A stretch of DNA of 35,057 nucleotides from Candidatus Binataceae bacterium (GTDB lineage Bacteria; Desulfobacterota; Binatia; Binatales; Binataceae), in the NCBI GenBank assembly GCA_035294265.1, contig DATGLK010000040.1:1-35057 (forward strand), in the 5' to 3' direction. A program made the translations under genes and the position numbers. The notes beneath the pieces are model-generated. The model was not told where the DNA came from. It ran no database searches and worked only from the letters and a program-made list of their open reading frames with translations. Positions 16,744-24,556 of the stretch are shown here, piece after piece; within the stretch, counting starts at the first letter, position 1; each line of letters begins with the position of its first letter.

Positions 16744-18375
16744 GTGGATTGGCGCGCCGCGCAGCTGCAGCGGCTTTCGGGCGAAACCTTCGATCTGGCG
16801 GTGATTGGCGGGGGGATCAATGGCGCCGCGGTCGCGCGCGACGCAGCCCTGCACGGGTTGCGCGTGGCCTTGGTGGAGCGGGCTGATTTCGCCGCCTACA
16901 CCTCATCTCAATCCTCCAAGCTTATTCATGGCGGCTTGCGCTACCTACCCCAGGGACAATTGCGCTTGGTCTATCAGGCCTTGCGCGAGCGTGAGCGGCT
17001 GCGCCAGCTTACCGCACCCCATCTGGTCCATCCCATTGGTTTTATGTTCCCGCTTTACCGCGACCACGCCCCCTCCGCGTTGGCGCTGCGAGCCGGCCTG
17101 TGGCTATATGACCGAATGGCGGGTGCGCCCGCTGCCCATCGTCATCGCATGATCGGCGCGCAGCAGGCCCGGGCATTGGAGCCCGGATTGCAGCCTGAGG
17201 GGTTGGCCGGCGCAGCCCTCTTCCAGGATGCAACGGGCGACGACGCGCGACTGGTAGTAGAGAACATTTTGGATGCGCAGGCACACGGCGCGGCCGTACT
17301 CAACTATGCCGAGGTGGATGAATTAGGCACGCCTGGTGCCAAGCTGCGCCCCGCCGGCGTGCGCGATCTAATCAGCGGGGCGCGGCTAGAGCTACGCGCT
17401 CGGGTAATGGTAAATGCCACCGGCCCTTGGAGCGATACCATCCGCCGGCGTGACCAGCCGGTGGCCGCACCGCTGATGCGTCTGACCAAGGGGGTACATC
17501 TGATTTTCCCGTGCCCCCACGATTCCCCAGCGGTTTCGCTGGTGCTGGCTGACGGCGTGGGCCGCTTGGTATTCTTGATGCGCTATCCGGCTTCGATAGT
17601 GCTCGGTACCACCGATACCGAATTTGCTGGCGACCCTGCTCAAGTCACGGTTACGGCGGCCGAGCGCGATTATCTGCTGGAGGTGGTTCGGCGCATTGCT
17701 CCAGGCCTCGATCTGCGGGCAGACGCAATTGTTGGCAGTCTGGCTGGCGTGCGCGCCCTGGCCAACCGCTCCGGAGCTCCCTCGGCGCTGCCGCGCGAGG
17801 CGCTCATCAGCCGCTCGAGCAGCGGCCTGATCAGCATTGCCGGTGGCAAGCTGACCACCCACCGCTGGCTCGGCCACGAAGTGGTGGCGATGGCGTGCCG
17901 GCAACTGGGGCGTAAGTGCGAGCCGTGTCCCAGCCTGACGCTGCCCTTGCCGGGAGCCTGGAATGCGGCCGCGCCGGCTGGTGGTTGGGATCCACGGCTC
18001 TACGCGCGCTACGGTGGACGAGCCGCGATGGTTCACAAGCTTATCGACGAGCGAGCGGATTTGGGCCAGCCGCTGGTTCCAGGCTGTCCGGTGCTCGCAG
18101 CCGAGGCGATTTTTGCCGCCCGGCATGAGATGGTCGTGATGCTGGAGGACTTCATCGTGCGTCGCACCGCGATGGCCTGGCGCTATCCGCTGTATGCGGC
18201 GGCTGCCGCGCGCGCGGCGGCGCCGCTGCTGGCGGCCGAATTGGGGTGGGATCATGCTCGCACACGAGCGCAAATCGAGGCGGTAATCGCTACTTTGGCC
18301 CGCCAGGTACAATTCGAGCAGCCGGTTGCCACCGATGCTCGAGCGGCCAACCAGGAGCGAGGGCATGGCCGCTAA
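16744..18375 (+). CDS. glpD: FAD-dependent glycerol-3-phosphate dehydrogenase GlpD
   Basis: GlpD oxidises glycerol 3-phosphate to dihydroxyacetone phosphate and passes electrons to quinone at the inner membrane. This 543-residue protein starts at GTG with TAGGAG upstream. The FAD-binding motif is AVIGGGINGAAVARDAALHGL (about 20-40). The typical SSQSSKLIHGGLRYLPQGQLRLV follows, then LRRDQPVAAPLMRLTKGVHLIF-type residues, LGTTDTEFAGDP and ISIAGGKLTTHRWLG. The C-terminal DAO_C domain (about 390-530) includes RHEMVVMLEDFIVRRTAMAW. It overlaps the nth start by 11 bp. Confidence 0.94.
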   Translation: MDWRAAQLQRLSGETFDLAVIGGGINGAAVARDAALHGLRVALVERADFAAYTSSQSSKLIHGGLRYLPQGQLRLVYQALRERERLRQLTAPHLVHPIGFMFPLYRDHAPSALALRAGLWLYDRMAGAPAAHRHRMIGAQQARALEPGLQPEGLAGAALFQDATGDDARLVVENILDAQAHGAAVLNYAEVDELGTPGAKLRPAGVRDLISGARLELRARVMVNATGPWSDTIRRRDQPVAAPLMRLTKGVHLIFPCPHDSPAVSLVLADGVGRLVFLMRYPASIVLGTTDTEFAGDPAQVTVTAAERDYLLEVVRRIAPGLDLRADAIVGSLAGVRALANRSGAPSALPREALISRSSSGLISIAGGKLTTHRWLGHEVVAMACRQLGRKCEPCPSLTLPLPGAWNAAAPAGGWDPRLYARYGGRAAMVHKLIDERADLGQPLVPGCPVLAAEAIFAARHEMVVMLEDFIVRRTAMAWRYPLYAAAAARAAAPLLAAELGWDHARTRAQIEAVIATLARQVQFEQPVATDARAANQERGHGR

Positions 18376-19054
18376 GGAAACCGCCGCGCAAAAGAAGCAG
18401 CGCGCCCTACGACTTGCCGCAAGGCTGGAACAGTCGTATCCGCAGGCGCGTATCAGCTTGGATTTCCACGATGCTTGGCAATGCCTGGTCGCGACCATCT
18501 TATCGGCCCAATGTACCGACGAACGAGTCAACCGAGTGACGCCTGAATTGTTCGCGCGGCTGCCCGATCCGCGGGCGACCGCGGCCGCACCGGCGGAGCT
18601 TATCGAGCGAATGATCGCATCCACCGGATTCTTTCGTCAGAAAACCAAGGCGCTACAGGGGGTTGCGCGCGCGCTGCTGGAGCGCTTCGACGGCCAGGTG
18701 CCTGACACTATGGAAGAGCTGGTCAGTCTGCCTGGAGTGGGACGAAAGACCGCAAACGTGATCTTAGGCCACATTTTCGGCAAGCCCGGGCTGGTCGTGG
18801 ATACTCATGTACGACGCTTGTCGTATCGCTTGGGATTGAGTGTGCAGCGCGATCCCGGCAAGATCGAGCAGGATCTGCAGGCATTGCTGCCACCCGCGCA
18901 ATGGACCGCCTTTTCGATGCGTCTGATTCTCCATGGCCGGCGAATTTGCGTGGCGCAGCGCCCGCGTTGTGAGCTCTGCCCGCTGGAGCCCGACTGCCCG
19001 CGTGTGGGGGTGCCCGTCAAAACCCGACCAGGCGGAAAACGGCAGGTCGGTTGA
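18365..19054 (+). CDS. nth: Endonuclease III Nth
   Basis: This DNA glycosylase/AP lyase removes oxidised pyrimidines in base excision repair. ATG 18365 (GAGCGAGGG just upstream) gives 229 residues; the longer open frame lies inside glpD. The helix-hairpin-helix with catalytic Lys is LPGVGRKTANVIL, and the catalytic Asp is in LVVDTHVRRL. The [4Fe-4S] loop is complete, C-x6-C-x2-C-x5-C (CVAQRPRCELCPLEPDC), at about 195-211. The 11-bp overlap with glpD suggests cotranscription without a functional link. Confidence 0.95.
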   Translation: MAAKETAAQKKQRALRLAARLEQSYPQARISLDFHDAWQCLVATILSAQCTDERVNRVTPELFARLPDPRATAAAPAELIERMIASTGFFRQKTKALQGVARALLERFDGQVPDTMEELVSLPGVGRKTANVILGHIFGKPGLVVDTHVRRLSYRLGLSVQRDPGKIEQDLQALLPPAQWTAFSMRLILHGRRICVAQRPRCELCPLEPDCPRVGVPVKTRPGGKRQVG

Positions 19055-19112
19055 CCCGCGGGTTAGCCTTCGGAGATATGTTAGGCAGTGCTACGCTTGG
19101 GACACCCCGTGT

Positions 19113-19140
19113 TTGAAGGGCGTGGAAGGCATGTCATAAT
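19113..19140 (+). promoter_or_regulatory. Candidate promoter of yceD-rpmF-plsX-fabD
   Basis: TTGAAG (19113-19118), 16 bases, then CATAAT (19135-19140), both near consensus. A start near 19147 would leave a leader of about 36 bases before yceD. It lies in the 128-bp gap after nth, which is the natural operon boundary. Confidence 0.45.
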
Positions 19141-19182
19141 GGGTGGCTATCGTACCTGCCCATGGTTACGTAGGGCGTCGCC

Positions 19183-19719
19183 GTGAAACTGCGCATTGAA
19201 GAAATTACCTCCGAGGAACAGGAGCTTGAGTTCCGCGCCGACGAGCATGAAGTCAACCGGCTTTTGGAACGTGGCCCGGTGCGCGAATACCACTTGCGCC
19301 AGCCCTTCACGATTCATCTCACCTATTATCGGGCCGGTATGGAGCTGTTTTTTGCCGGCACCTTGAGCGCCGAGATGACCGCGCTTTGCGCTCGTTGCAC
19401 CGAGCAGTTCCAAGCCCCCAGCCAGCGCCAATTTCGCTTTGTCCTGGCACCACGCGTGTTGGGCGAGGGGGGCCGACGCGACCTGGGGAGCGAGGATCTT
19501 GAATTCTCTACTTATGCGGGCGATGAGATCGACTTATTGCCGCTGGTCAGCGAACAACTGCTATTGGCCTTGCCCATGCGTCCGTTGTGCGCCGAGGATT
19601 GCCGCGGCCTGTGTGCGCGATGCGGAGCTAATCTGAACTGGACATCGTGCGCGTGCGACCAGGCACCAGCCGATCCGCGGTTTGCCGTGTTTCGCTCGCT
19701 TAAAGTAACTCGCTCCTGA
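19183..19719 (+). CDS. yceD: YceD/DUF177 family protein
   Basis: A 178-residue DUF177 protein, starting at GTG. The family sits almost always upstream of rpmF; in E. coli it affects 23S rRNA accumulation, and plant homologues act in plastid rRNA maturation. A first Cys pair lies in [16 protein letters not shown] (about 65-75). The C-terminal signature is [27 protein letters not shown] with further CAC, likely a zinc site. Acidic [11 protein letters not shown] precedes it as in the family. It is 37 bp before rpmF. Confidence 0.9.
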   Translation: MKLRIEEITSEEQELEFRADEHEVNRLLERGPVREYHLRQPFTIHLTYYRAGMELFFAGTLSAEMTALCARCTEQFQAPSQRQFRFVLAPRVLGEGGRRDLGSEDLEFSTYAGDEIDLLPLVSEQLLLALPMRPLCAEDCRGLCARCGANLNWTSCACDQAPADPRFAVFRSLKVTRS

Positions 19720-19756
19720 TAGCGGAGCGCATCCCACACAAAGGAATCAATGCCTC

Positions 19757-19939
19757 ATGCCCGTACCCAAACGCCGAACCTCCAAGTCCAAGCGCGATAA
19801 GCGTCGCGCCCATGACTCCTTGACCGCGGTCAGTGTGATCAGTTGCCCGCAATGCGGCGAGAGCACGCTGCCCCATCGCATCTGCCGCCATTGCGGGACC
19901 TATCGTGGCCGTCAGATGGCCGAGGCCGAACAAGGCTGA
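19757..19939 (+). CDS. rpmF: Ribosomal protein bL32
   Basis: A 60-residue large-subunit protein. [20 protein letters not shown] is the classic L32 start. The zinc ribbon with two CxxC pairs ([24 protein letters not shown]) is intact, so this is the zinc-binding form. It lies between yceD and plsX, the common bacterial order that ties ribosome and lipid synthesis. The plsX start is 6 bp downstream. Confidence 0.97.
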   Translation: MPVPKRRTSKSKRDKRRAHDSLTAVSVISCPQCGESTLPHRICRHCGTYRGRQMAEAEQG

Positions 19940-19945
19940 GCAAGC

Positions 19946-21316
19946 ATGAAGGTGAAAATCGCGCTAGACGCGATGGGGGGTGACTTCGCGCCGCGTGCCA
20001 CCGTGGAAGGGGCGGTGATGGCGGCGCGCGAGTTGGGCTTGGAGGTCGTGCTGGTGGGCGACCGCGACCTCATCCAGCGCGAGCTGAGCGAGCACGTCAC
20101 CAAGGGTCTCAAGCTCACTATTGAGCATGCCACCGAAGTGGTGGCGATGGACGAAGCGCCAATGGAGGCGGTACTCTCCAAACCTCATTCCTCGCTTCAT
20201 CTGTGCTATGAGTTGATGAAGCGGGGAGAGGTGGGGGCGGTCATCAGCGCGGGCAACTCCGGCGCCATGATGACGATCGGGATTGCCGTGATGGGTAATC
20301 TGGCCGGGATCGATCGACCGGCGATCGCCTCGCTGGTGCCCTCGCTGGAAGAAGTCACGCTGCTTATCGACGCCGGCGCCAATACCGAGGTCAAGGCTGC
20401 CAACCTGGCTCAATTTGCCGCCATGGGCAGCGCTTACATGCGCCACCTACGAGGGATCGCCCAACCGCGGGTGGCCTTGCTCTCCAACGGCGAGGAAGAC
20501 TCCAAGGGCAACGACCTGACCCGCAGCGCCGCGGCTTTGCTGCGCCAGACCGGTGCGGTCAACTACGTTGGCTATCTGGAGGGGCGCGACCTCCATTATG
20601 CCAAGGCCGATGTGATTGTGACTGACGGCTTTACCGGCAATGTGGCGCTTAAGACCGCGGAGGGAACGGCGCGTTTTGCCTTGAGCAGTCTACGCGAAAT
20701 CTTCACCACCAGCGCGCGCGGCCGGCTTAGCTACTTGCTGATTCGCCGTCGCCTCAAGGCGCTACGTGCGCGGCTGGAGCCTTCCGAATATGGTGGGGCG
20801 CCACTGCTGGGGCTCAACGGAGCGGCCTTTATTGCCCATGGCAGCTCCAGTGCCCTGGCCATTCGCAATGCCCTGCGGGCTGCCGCCAATGGTGCTTTGG
20901 GCGAGGCCGTCAATCGCGAGATCGTGGCATTGATGGCACAACTGACCGCCAATCTAGCACTGCCTCCTCCCAGCAAGGGCTTCCGCGCGCTGTTCAGCCG
21001 GATGCGAGACCGGCTACAGCGCCGCGCGCGCGAGAGCGAAGCCGCGCGGCCGGCCCGCGAGGGTGAACCGGCGGCGGCGTCCGCGCGCGCCACGGGCAGT
21101 CTGCAGAGCGCCAACCCAGTCAGGGACACCGGTAGCCTGAAGGGCGAGTCGGAGGCCGAGCACGCCGTCGCGCGCCAAGTCACGGTGGAGGTGATGCCGC
21201 GAATCAGCAGCAACGGCGCTACTACCGGCAAACCGGCCGCCGAAGCGGCCCCGTCGGGTCCGGCGACCCCGCCTGCTCTGACCCCACCGCCAACGCCACC
21301 CAAACCCGAGCACTGA
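19946..21316 (+). CDS. plsX: Phosphate acyltransferase PlsX with long C-terminal tail
   Basis: PlsX makes acyl-phosphate from acyl-ACP for phosphatidic acid synthesis at the membrane. The core (about 1-335) is standard: KIALDAMGGDFAPRATVEGAVMA, then HATEVVAMDEAPMEAVLSKPHSSL, VISAGNSGAMMTIG, LIDAGANTEVKAANLAQFA, VALLSNGEEDSKGNDL, DVIVTDGFTGNVALK and GLNGAAFIAHGSSSALAIRNA. At 456 residues it exceeds the usual 330-350 by over 100. The extra tail (from about 345) is basic, then Ala/Pro/Ser-rich and ends PPALTPPPTPPKPEH, so it is probably disordered. fabD follows 7 bp later. Confidence 0.94.
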   Translation: MKVKIALDAMGGDFAPRATVEGAVMAARELGLEVVLVGDRDLIQRELSEHVTKGLKLTIEHATEVVAMDEAPMEAVLSKPHSSLHLCYELMKRGEVGAVISAGNSGAMMTIGIAVMGNLAGIDRPAIASLVPSLEEVTLLIDAGANTEVKAANLAQFAAMGSAYMRHLRGIAQPRVALLSNGEEDSKGNDLTRSAAALLRQTGAVNYVGYLEGRDLHYAKADVIVTDGFTGNVALKTAEGTARFALSSLREIFTTSARGRLSYLLIRRRLKALRARLEPSEYGGAPLLGLNGAAFIAHGSSSALAIRNALRAAANGALGEAVNREIVALMAQLTANLALPPPSKGFRALFSRMRDRLQRRARESEAARPAREGEPAAASARATGSLQSANPVRDTGSLKGESEAEHAVARQVTVEVMPRISSNGATTGKPAAEAAPSGPATPPALTPPPTPPKPEH

Positions 21317-21323
21317 GCAATCC

Positions 21324-22265
21324 ATGAACTTGGCTTTTCTATTTCCCGGTCAAGGGGCGCAAAAAGTCGGTATGGGCAAATCGCTGGCCGACAATTTCGC
21401 CAGCGCGCGAGAGACCTTCGAACAAGCCGATCAGGCCTTGGGAGAGCCGCTGTCTCGGCTATGCTTCGAGGGGCCGGAAGACGCTCTGCGCCTGACCGCC
21501 AACACCCAGCCCGCCATCCTGACCGTTTCGGTGGCGGCTTGGCGCGTGCTAACCGATGAACTGGGGTTGCGCCCGACCTTAGCCGCCGGCCACAGCCTGG
21601 GCGAATACAGCGCACTGGTTGCGGTGGGCGCGCTGCGCTTTGAACAAGCGGTAAGGGCGGTGCGCCGGCGCGGAGCGCTGATGCAGGCGGCTTGCCCGCC
21701 CGGTCTGGGTGCGATGGCAGCGCTCATAGGACTGGAGCCGGCTGCGGTTGAGGAAGTGTGCGCACAAGCTACCGAAGGTGCGGAGTTCGTCGCCCCGGCC
21801 AACTTCAATGCTCCCGGTCAGATCGTGGTCGCGGGTTACGCCGCCGCGGTGAACCGCGCATTGGAGTTGGCTAAGGCACGGGGAAGCAAGCTGTCGGTGA
21901 TGCTCAACGTCAGCGCTCCCTTTCATTGCTCCTTGATGCGGCCGGCGCGCGAAGGAATGGCGCCGGTGCTGGCCGAATTACAAGTGGGGGAGTTGACAGC
22001 AGGGGTGGTTGCCAACGTCGATGGCCGAATCAACCGCGACCCAAATCGAGTCGTTCCCTTGTTGCTGGAGCAGATAACCGCACCGGTGCGCTGGGACCAA
22101 TCGATGCAAACGATGGCGCAGGCAGGCATCGAACAGGCGATCGAAATCGGGCCGGGTCGTGTGCTGAGTGGCCTGATGCGTCGGATCAACCGGCAATTGC
22201 CCGTTCATTCGATGGAAGAAGCGGCGTCGTTGCCTGGCTTGCGTTCCGCCTTGGCGCAGGTTTAA
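21324..22265 (+). CDS. fabD: Malonyl-CoA:ACP transacylase FabD
   Basis: FabD moves malonyl from CoA to acyl carrier protein for fatty acid elongation. The 313-residue protein shows AFLFPGQGAQKVGMGK with the oxyanion Gln, the nucleophile Ser in AAGHSLGEYSALVAVGAL, the Arg in the segment RAVRRRGALMQAAC, and the catalytic His in LNVSAPFHCSLM. The end IEIGPGRVLSGLMRRINR is typical. It is the last of the tightly spaced yceD-rpmF-plsX-fabD genes; fabG, which usually follows, is absent. Confidence 0.96.
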   Translation: MNLAFLFPGQGAQKVGMGKSLADNFASARETFEQADQALGEPLSRLCFEGPEDALRLTANTQPAILTVSVAAWRVLTDELGLRPTLAAGHSLGEYSALVAVGALRFEQAVRAVRRRGALMQAACPPGLGAMAALIGLEPAAVEEVCAQATEGAEFVAPANFNAPGQIVVAGYAAAVNRALELAKARGSKLSVMLNVSAPFHCSLMRPAREGMAPVLAELQVGELTAGVVANVDGRINRDPNRVVPLLLEQITAPVRWDQSMQTMAQAGIEQAIEIGPGRVLSGLMRRINRQLPVHSMEEAASLPGLRSALAQV

Positions 22266-22480
22266 GCGCAGTGTAACTGGCTCAGGCCAAGCGCGGTACG
22301 CAATAACCGGACGGAGCACAATGCCTTGCTTGGCCCTATATAAGTCCCTATGCTGGCGGTTTGCGTTCGCCCGGCAAGCGCCGCGCCGCCCGGTTAAGCC
22401 CGTGGCTCCGTGGGAGCGTAAATTCAAGGGGCGATTGACCCCGGCGCCAACCGTGCCGTGGCAGGAGGAAGAGGTATAAG

Positions 22481-22720
22481 ATGGCCGCAGACGTCGAGAG
22501 CAGGGTCCGCGAGATCATCAGCGAGCAGCTTGGCGTAGCCGCCAACGAGGTGACCCCGGAAGCCTCTTTTATCGAGGATCTGGGGGCCGACTCTTTGGAT
22601 ATCGTCGAGTTGGTGATGGCGTTGGAGGAGGAGTACGGAATGGAGATCTCGGATGAGGATGCCGAGAAGATCCGTACCGTCAAAGACGTGGTTGATTATA
22701 TTCAGGCGCACAAGAGCTAG
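22481..22720 (+). CDS. acpP: Acyl carrier protein AcpP
   Basis: This 79-residue carrier holds growing acyl chains on a phosphopantetheine arm. The attachment Ser is in [22 protein letters not shown] (Ser about 39). AGGAGGAAGAGG before the ATG is a very strong ribosome site, as expected for an abundant protein. It begins 215 bases after fabD, a gap with a TATATA near 22337 and no gene, so it may have its own promoter. Confidence 0.97.
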   Translation: MAADVESRVREIISEQLGVAANEVTPEASFIEDLGADSLDIVELVMALEEEYGMEISDEDAEKIRTVKDVVDYIQAHKS

Positions 22721-22866
22721 GTCGGGTCCGATCGGCGGGCTCTGGGCCAACCAGCCCGGCCCCGCGCCTGTTTTCATCCGGTCAGCGTTACACTGCCAGA
22801 GGCGACGCGTGAGGCGTTCCGCTGGCGGTGGACGCTTCGCATATCAACTCCAGTCCTGATCCCGTT

Positions 22867-23376
22867 ATGCGTTGCCCGTTCTGTCGCCATGGTAACAATC
22901 GGGTAATCGATTCGCGGGTTTCCAGCGAGGGTAGCACGATTCGGCGCCGCCGCGTGTGCGCCGCCTGCCGGCGGCGCTTTACGACGTACGAGCGAGTGGA
23001 AGAGATCGCGCCGATGGTGATCAAAAAAGACGGCCGGCGCGAGCCGTTCGACCGGCAAAAGTTAATCGCCGGGCTCAAAAAAGCCTGCGAGAAACGGCCG
23101 GTCTCGATGGAAGAGATTGAGCAGTTGGCCGACCGCATCGAGGCTGCAGTGTTGGAACTGGGCGGCAAGGAAGTACCCAGTTCCTTTGTGGGCGGTGCGG
23201 TGATGAACGAGCTGCACGAGCTGGACCAGGTCGCATATGTGCGCTTTGCTTCGGTCTACCGTTCTTTCAAGGATATCGGCGAGTTCATGCATGAACTCGA
23301 AGAGCTAATAAGCCATCGCCAGCAGGCCGGCCCGCCAGTGGCGGGCAAGGGCAAAAGTGGCGGCAGTTCCGCCTGA
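22867..23376 (+). CDS. nrdR: Transcriptional repressor NrdR
   Basis: NrdR senses ATP/dATP and represses ribonucleotide reductase genes. ATG 22867 places the zinc ribbon at the very N-terminus ([18 protein letters not shown] ... [18 protein letters not shown]) as in the family; a GTG at 22828 would add 13 residues. The ATP-cone (about 50-140) includes [24 protein letters not shown] and [24 protein letters not shown]. It has 169 residues with a Gly/Ser-rich tail. ribD follows 8 bp later, a common neighbourhood. Confidence 0.95.
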   Translation: MRCPFCRHGNNRVIDSRVSSEGSTIRRRRVCAACRRRFTTYERVEEIAPMVIKKDGRREPFDRQKLIAGLKKACEKRPVSMEEIEQLADRIEAAVLELGGKEVPSSFVGGAVMNELHELDQVAYVRFASVYRSFKDIGEFMHELEELISHRQQAGPPVAGKGKSGGSSA

Positions 23377-23384
23377 GCTTGGCG

Positions 23385-24488
23385 ATGGATTCTCCCGCGG
23401 CCGGTCCGGATGAGTATTTCATGGACCAGGCGCTGGCCTTGGCCGCCGGTGTCCTCGGTCGCACTTCACCCAATCCCGCGGTGGGCTGCGTGATCGTCAA
23501 GCAAGGGCGGGTGGTAGCAAAAGGCGCCACCGCCGCCGGTGGCCGGCCGCACGCCGAGACTCAGGCTTTGCAGATCGCGGGCCGCCGTGCCCGGGGAGCG
23601 GTTGCCTACGTCACTCTGGAGCCATGCGCTCATATCGGACAAACGCCCCCCTGTGCCCAGGCCCTGATCGACGCCGGAGTCGGGCGGGTGGTAGTAGGTT
23701 GCATCGATCCCTATCCCGCAGTGCGTGGGCGCGGAGTCCGCCGCTTGCGCGCGGCCGGAATTGAAGTGGTCCTGGGGGTCCGTCAAGCGGAATGCCGGCG
23801 GCTCAACGAGGGCTTTATCTGGCGCGTCAGCAAGGGGCGCCCCTTTGTGCTGCTCAAGTTGGCGCTGACCCTCGATGGGCGGATCGCGATTCCCGGCCGG
23901 CGTTGGCTGAGCGGGGCGCCGGCGCGCGCGCTGGTCCATCGATGGCGTAACGAATACGACGTCGTGATGGTCGGAGCCGGCACGGTGATCGCCGACGATC
24001 CGCGTCTTACTTGTAGAATGACACGAGGGCGCGACCCGGTGCGGATTGTGGTTGACGCTCATCTGCGCGTTCCAGCCCAAGCCCGCCTGTTTCATCTAAG
24101 GTCTCAGGCGCCCTCCTTGCTAGCTACGCTGAGCGCGCATGACGCCCAAGCGCGCGGACGTTATCGTGCCGAGATACTCGCGCTGCCAGCCAATCGGGCC
24201 GGACTGGTCGATTTGAACGCCTTGATGACAGTACTGGCCGAGCGTGGATGGTCCAAGGTAATGATCGAAGGCGGAGCTCAGTTGGCTGGGGCCGCCTTGG
24301 CTGCGAGGGTAGTCGATCGCCTGGCCTTTTTCATCACCCCACGAATCGCAGGCGCAGGCTTGCCGGCGGTAAGCCCGATTGACAATCGGGCGAGTGGAAT
24401 CGCGGTGCGCGAACTGGCCGCGCGCGCGATGGGCCAGGATTGGCTGCTGGAAGGCCGTCCGCATTTCGCCGCCCAAGTGGAGAGATGA
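23385..24488 (+). CDS. ribD: Bifunctional pyrimidine deaminase/reductase RibD
   Basis: RibD carries out the second and third steps of riboflavin synthesis. ATG 23385 is used (367 residues). The deaminase domain (about 10-145) has TSPNPAVGCVIV, then the zinc motifs HAETQAL and EPCAHIGQTPPC with the catalytic Glu. The reductase domain (about 150-360) has RPFVLLKLALTLDGRIA, VGAGTVIADDPRLTCR and MIEGGAQLAGAAL for NADPH. The stop overlaps ATG 24485, an alternative ribBA start. No FMN riboswitch is seen upstream. Confidence 0.95.
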   Translation: MDSPAAGPDEYFMDQALALAAGVLGRTSPNPAVGCVIVKQGRVVAKGATAAGGRPHAETQALQIAGRRARGAVAYVTLEPCAHIGQTPPCAQALIDAGVGRVVVGCIDPYPAVRGRGVRRLRAAGIEVVLGVRQAECRRLNEGFIWRVSKGRPFVLLKLALTLDGRIAIPGRRWLSGAPARALVHRWRNEYDVVMVGAGTVIADDPRLTCRMTRGRDPVRIVVDAHLRVPAQARLFHLRSQAPSLLATLSAHDAQARGRYRAEILALPANRAGLVDLNALMTVLAERGWSKVMIEGGAQLAGAALAARVVDRLAFFITPRIAGAGLPAVSPIDNRASGIAVRELAARAMGQDWLLEGRPHFAAQVER

Positions 24489-24556
24489 TGAGCGGCCGGC
24501 GCCAAGCGTGCTGGTCTGATGGCGTGGGTGATGGTACCATTTCCAACGGATTATTC

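Noticed and set aside
17392-18624. 410-codon minus-strand open frame opposite glpD/nth
   Set aside because: It is antisense to two strongly recognised genes; its translation is Arg/Ser-rich with no family pattern, a usual effect of high GC.
20731-21615. 294-codon minus-strand frame opposite plsX/fabD
   Set aside because: Antisense to conserved parts of two enzymes; the sequence is low complexity and Arg/Ala-rich.
22266-22480. Search for fabG or an RNA gene between fabD and acpP
   Set aside because: Only a TATATA and a short frame without a family pattern were found; nothing is supported.
22728-22775. Stem-loop after acpP as a terminator
   Set aside because: Only a 6-bp CGGGCT/AGCCCG pairing with a long loop and no immediate T-run; too weak to call.
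22721-23384. FMN riboswitch upstream of ribD
   Set aside because: ribD follows nrdR by 8 bp; the acpP-nrdR gap does not show the conserved FMN aptamer helices or sequences.
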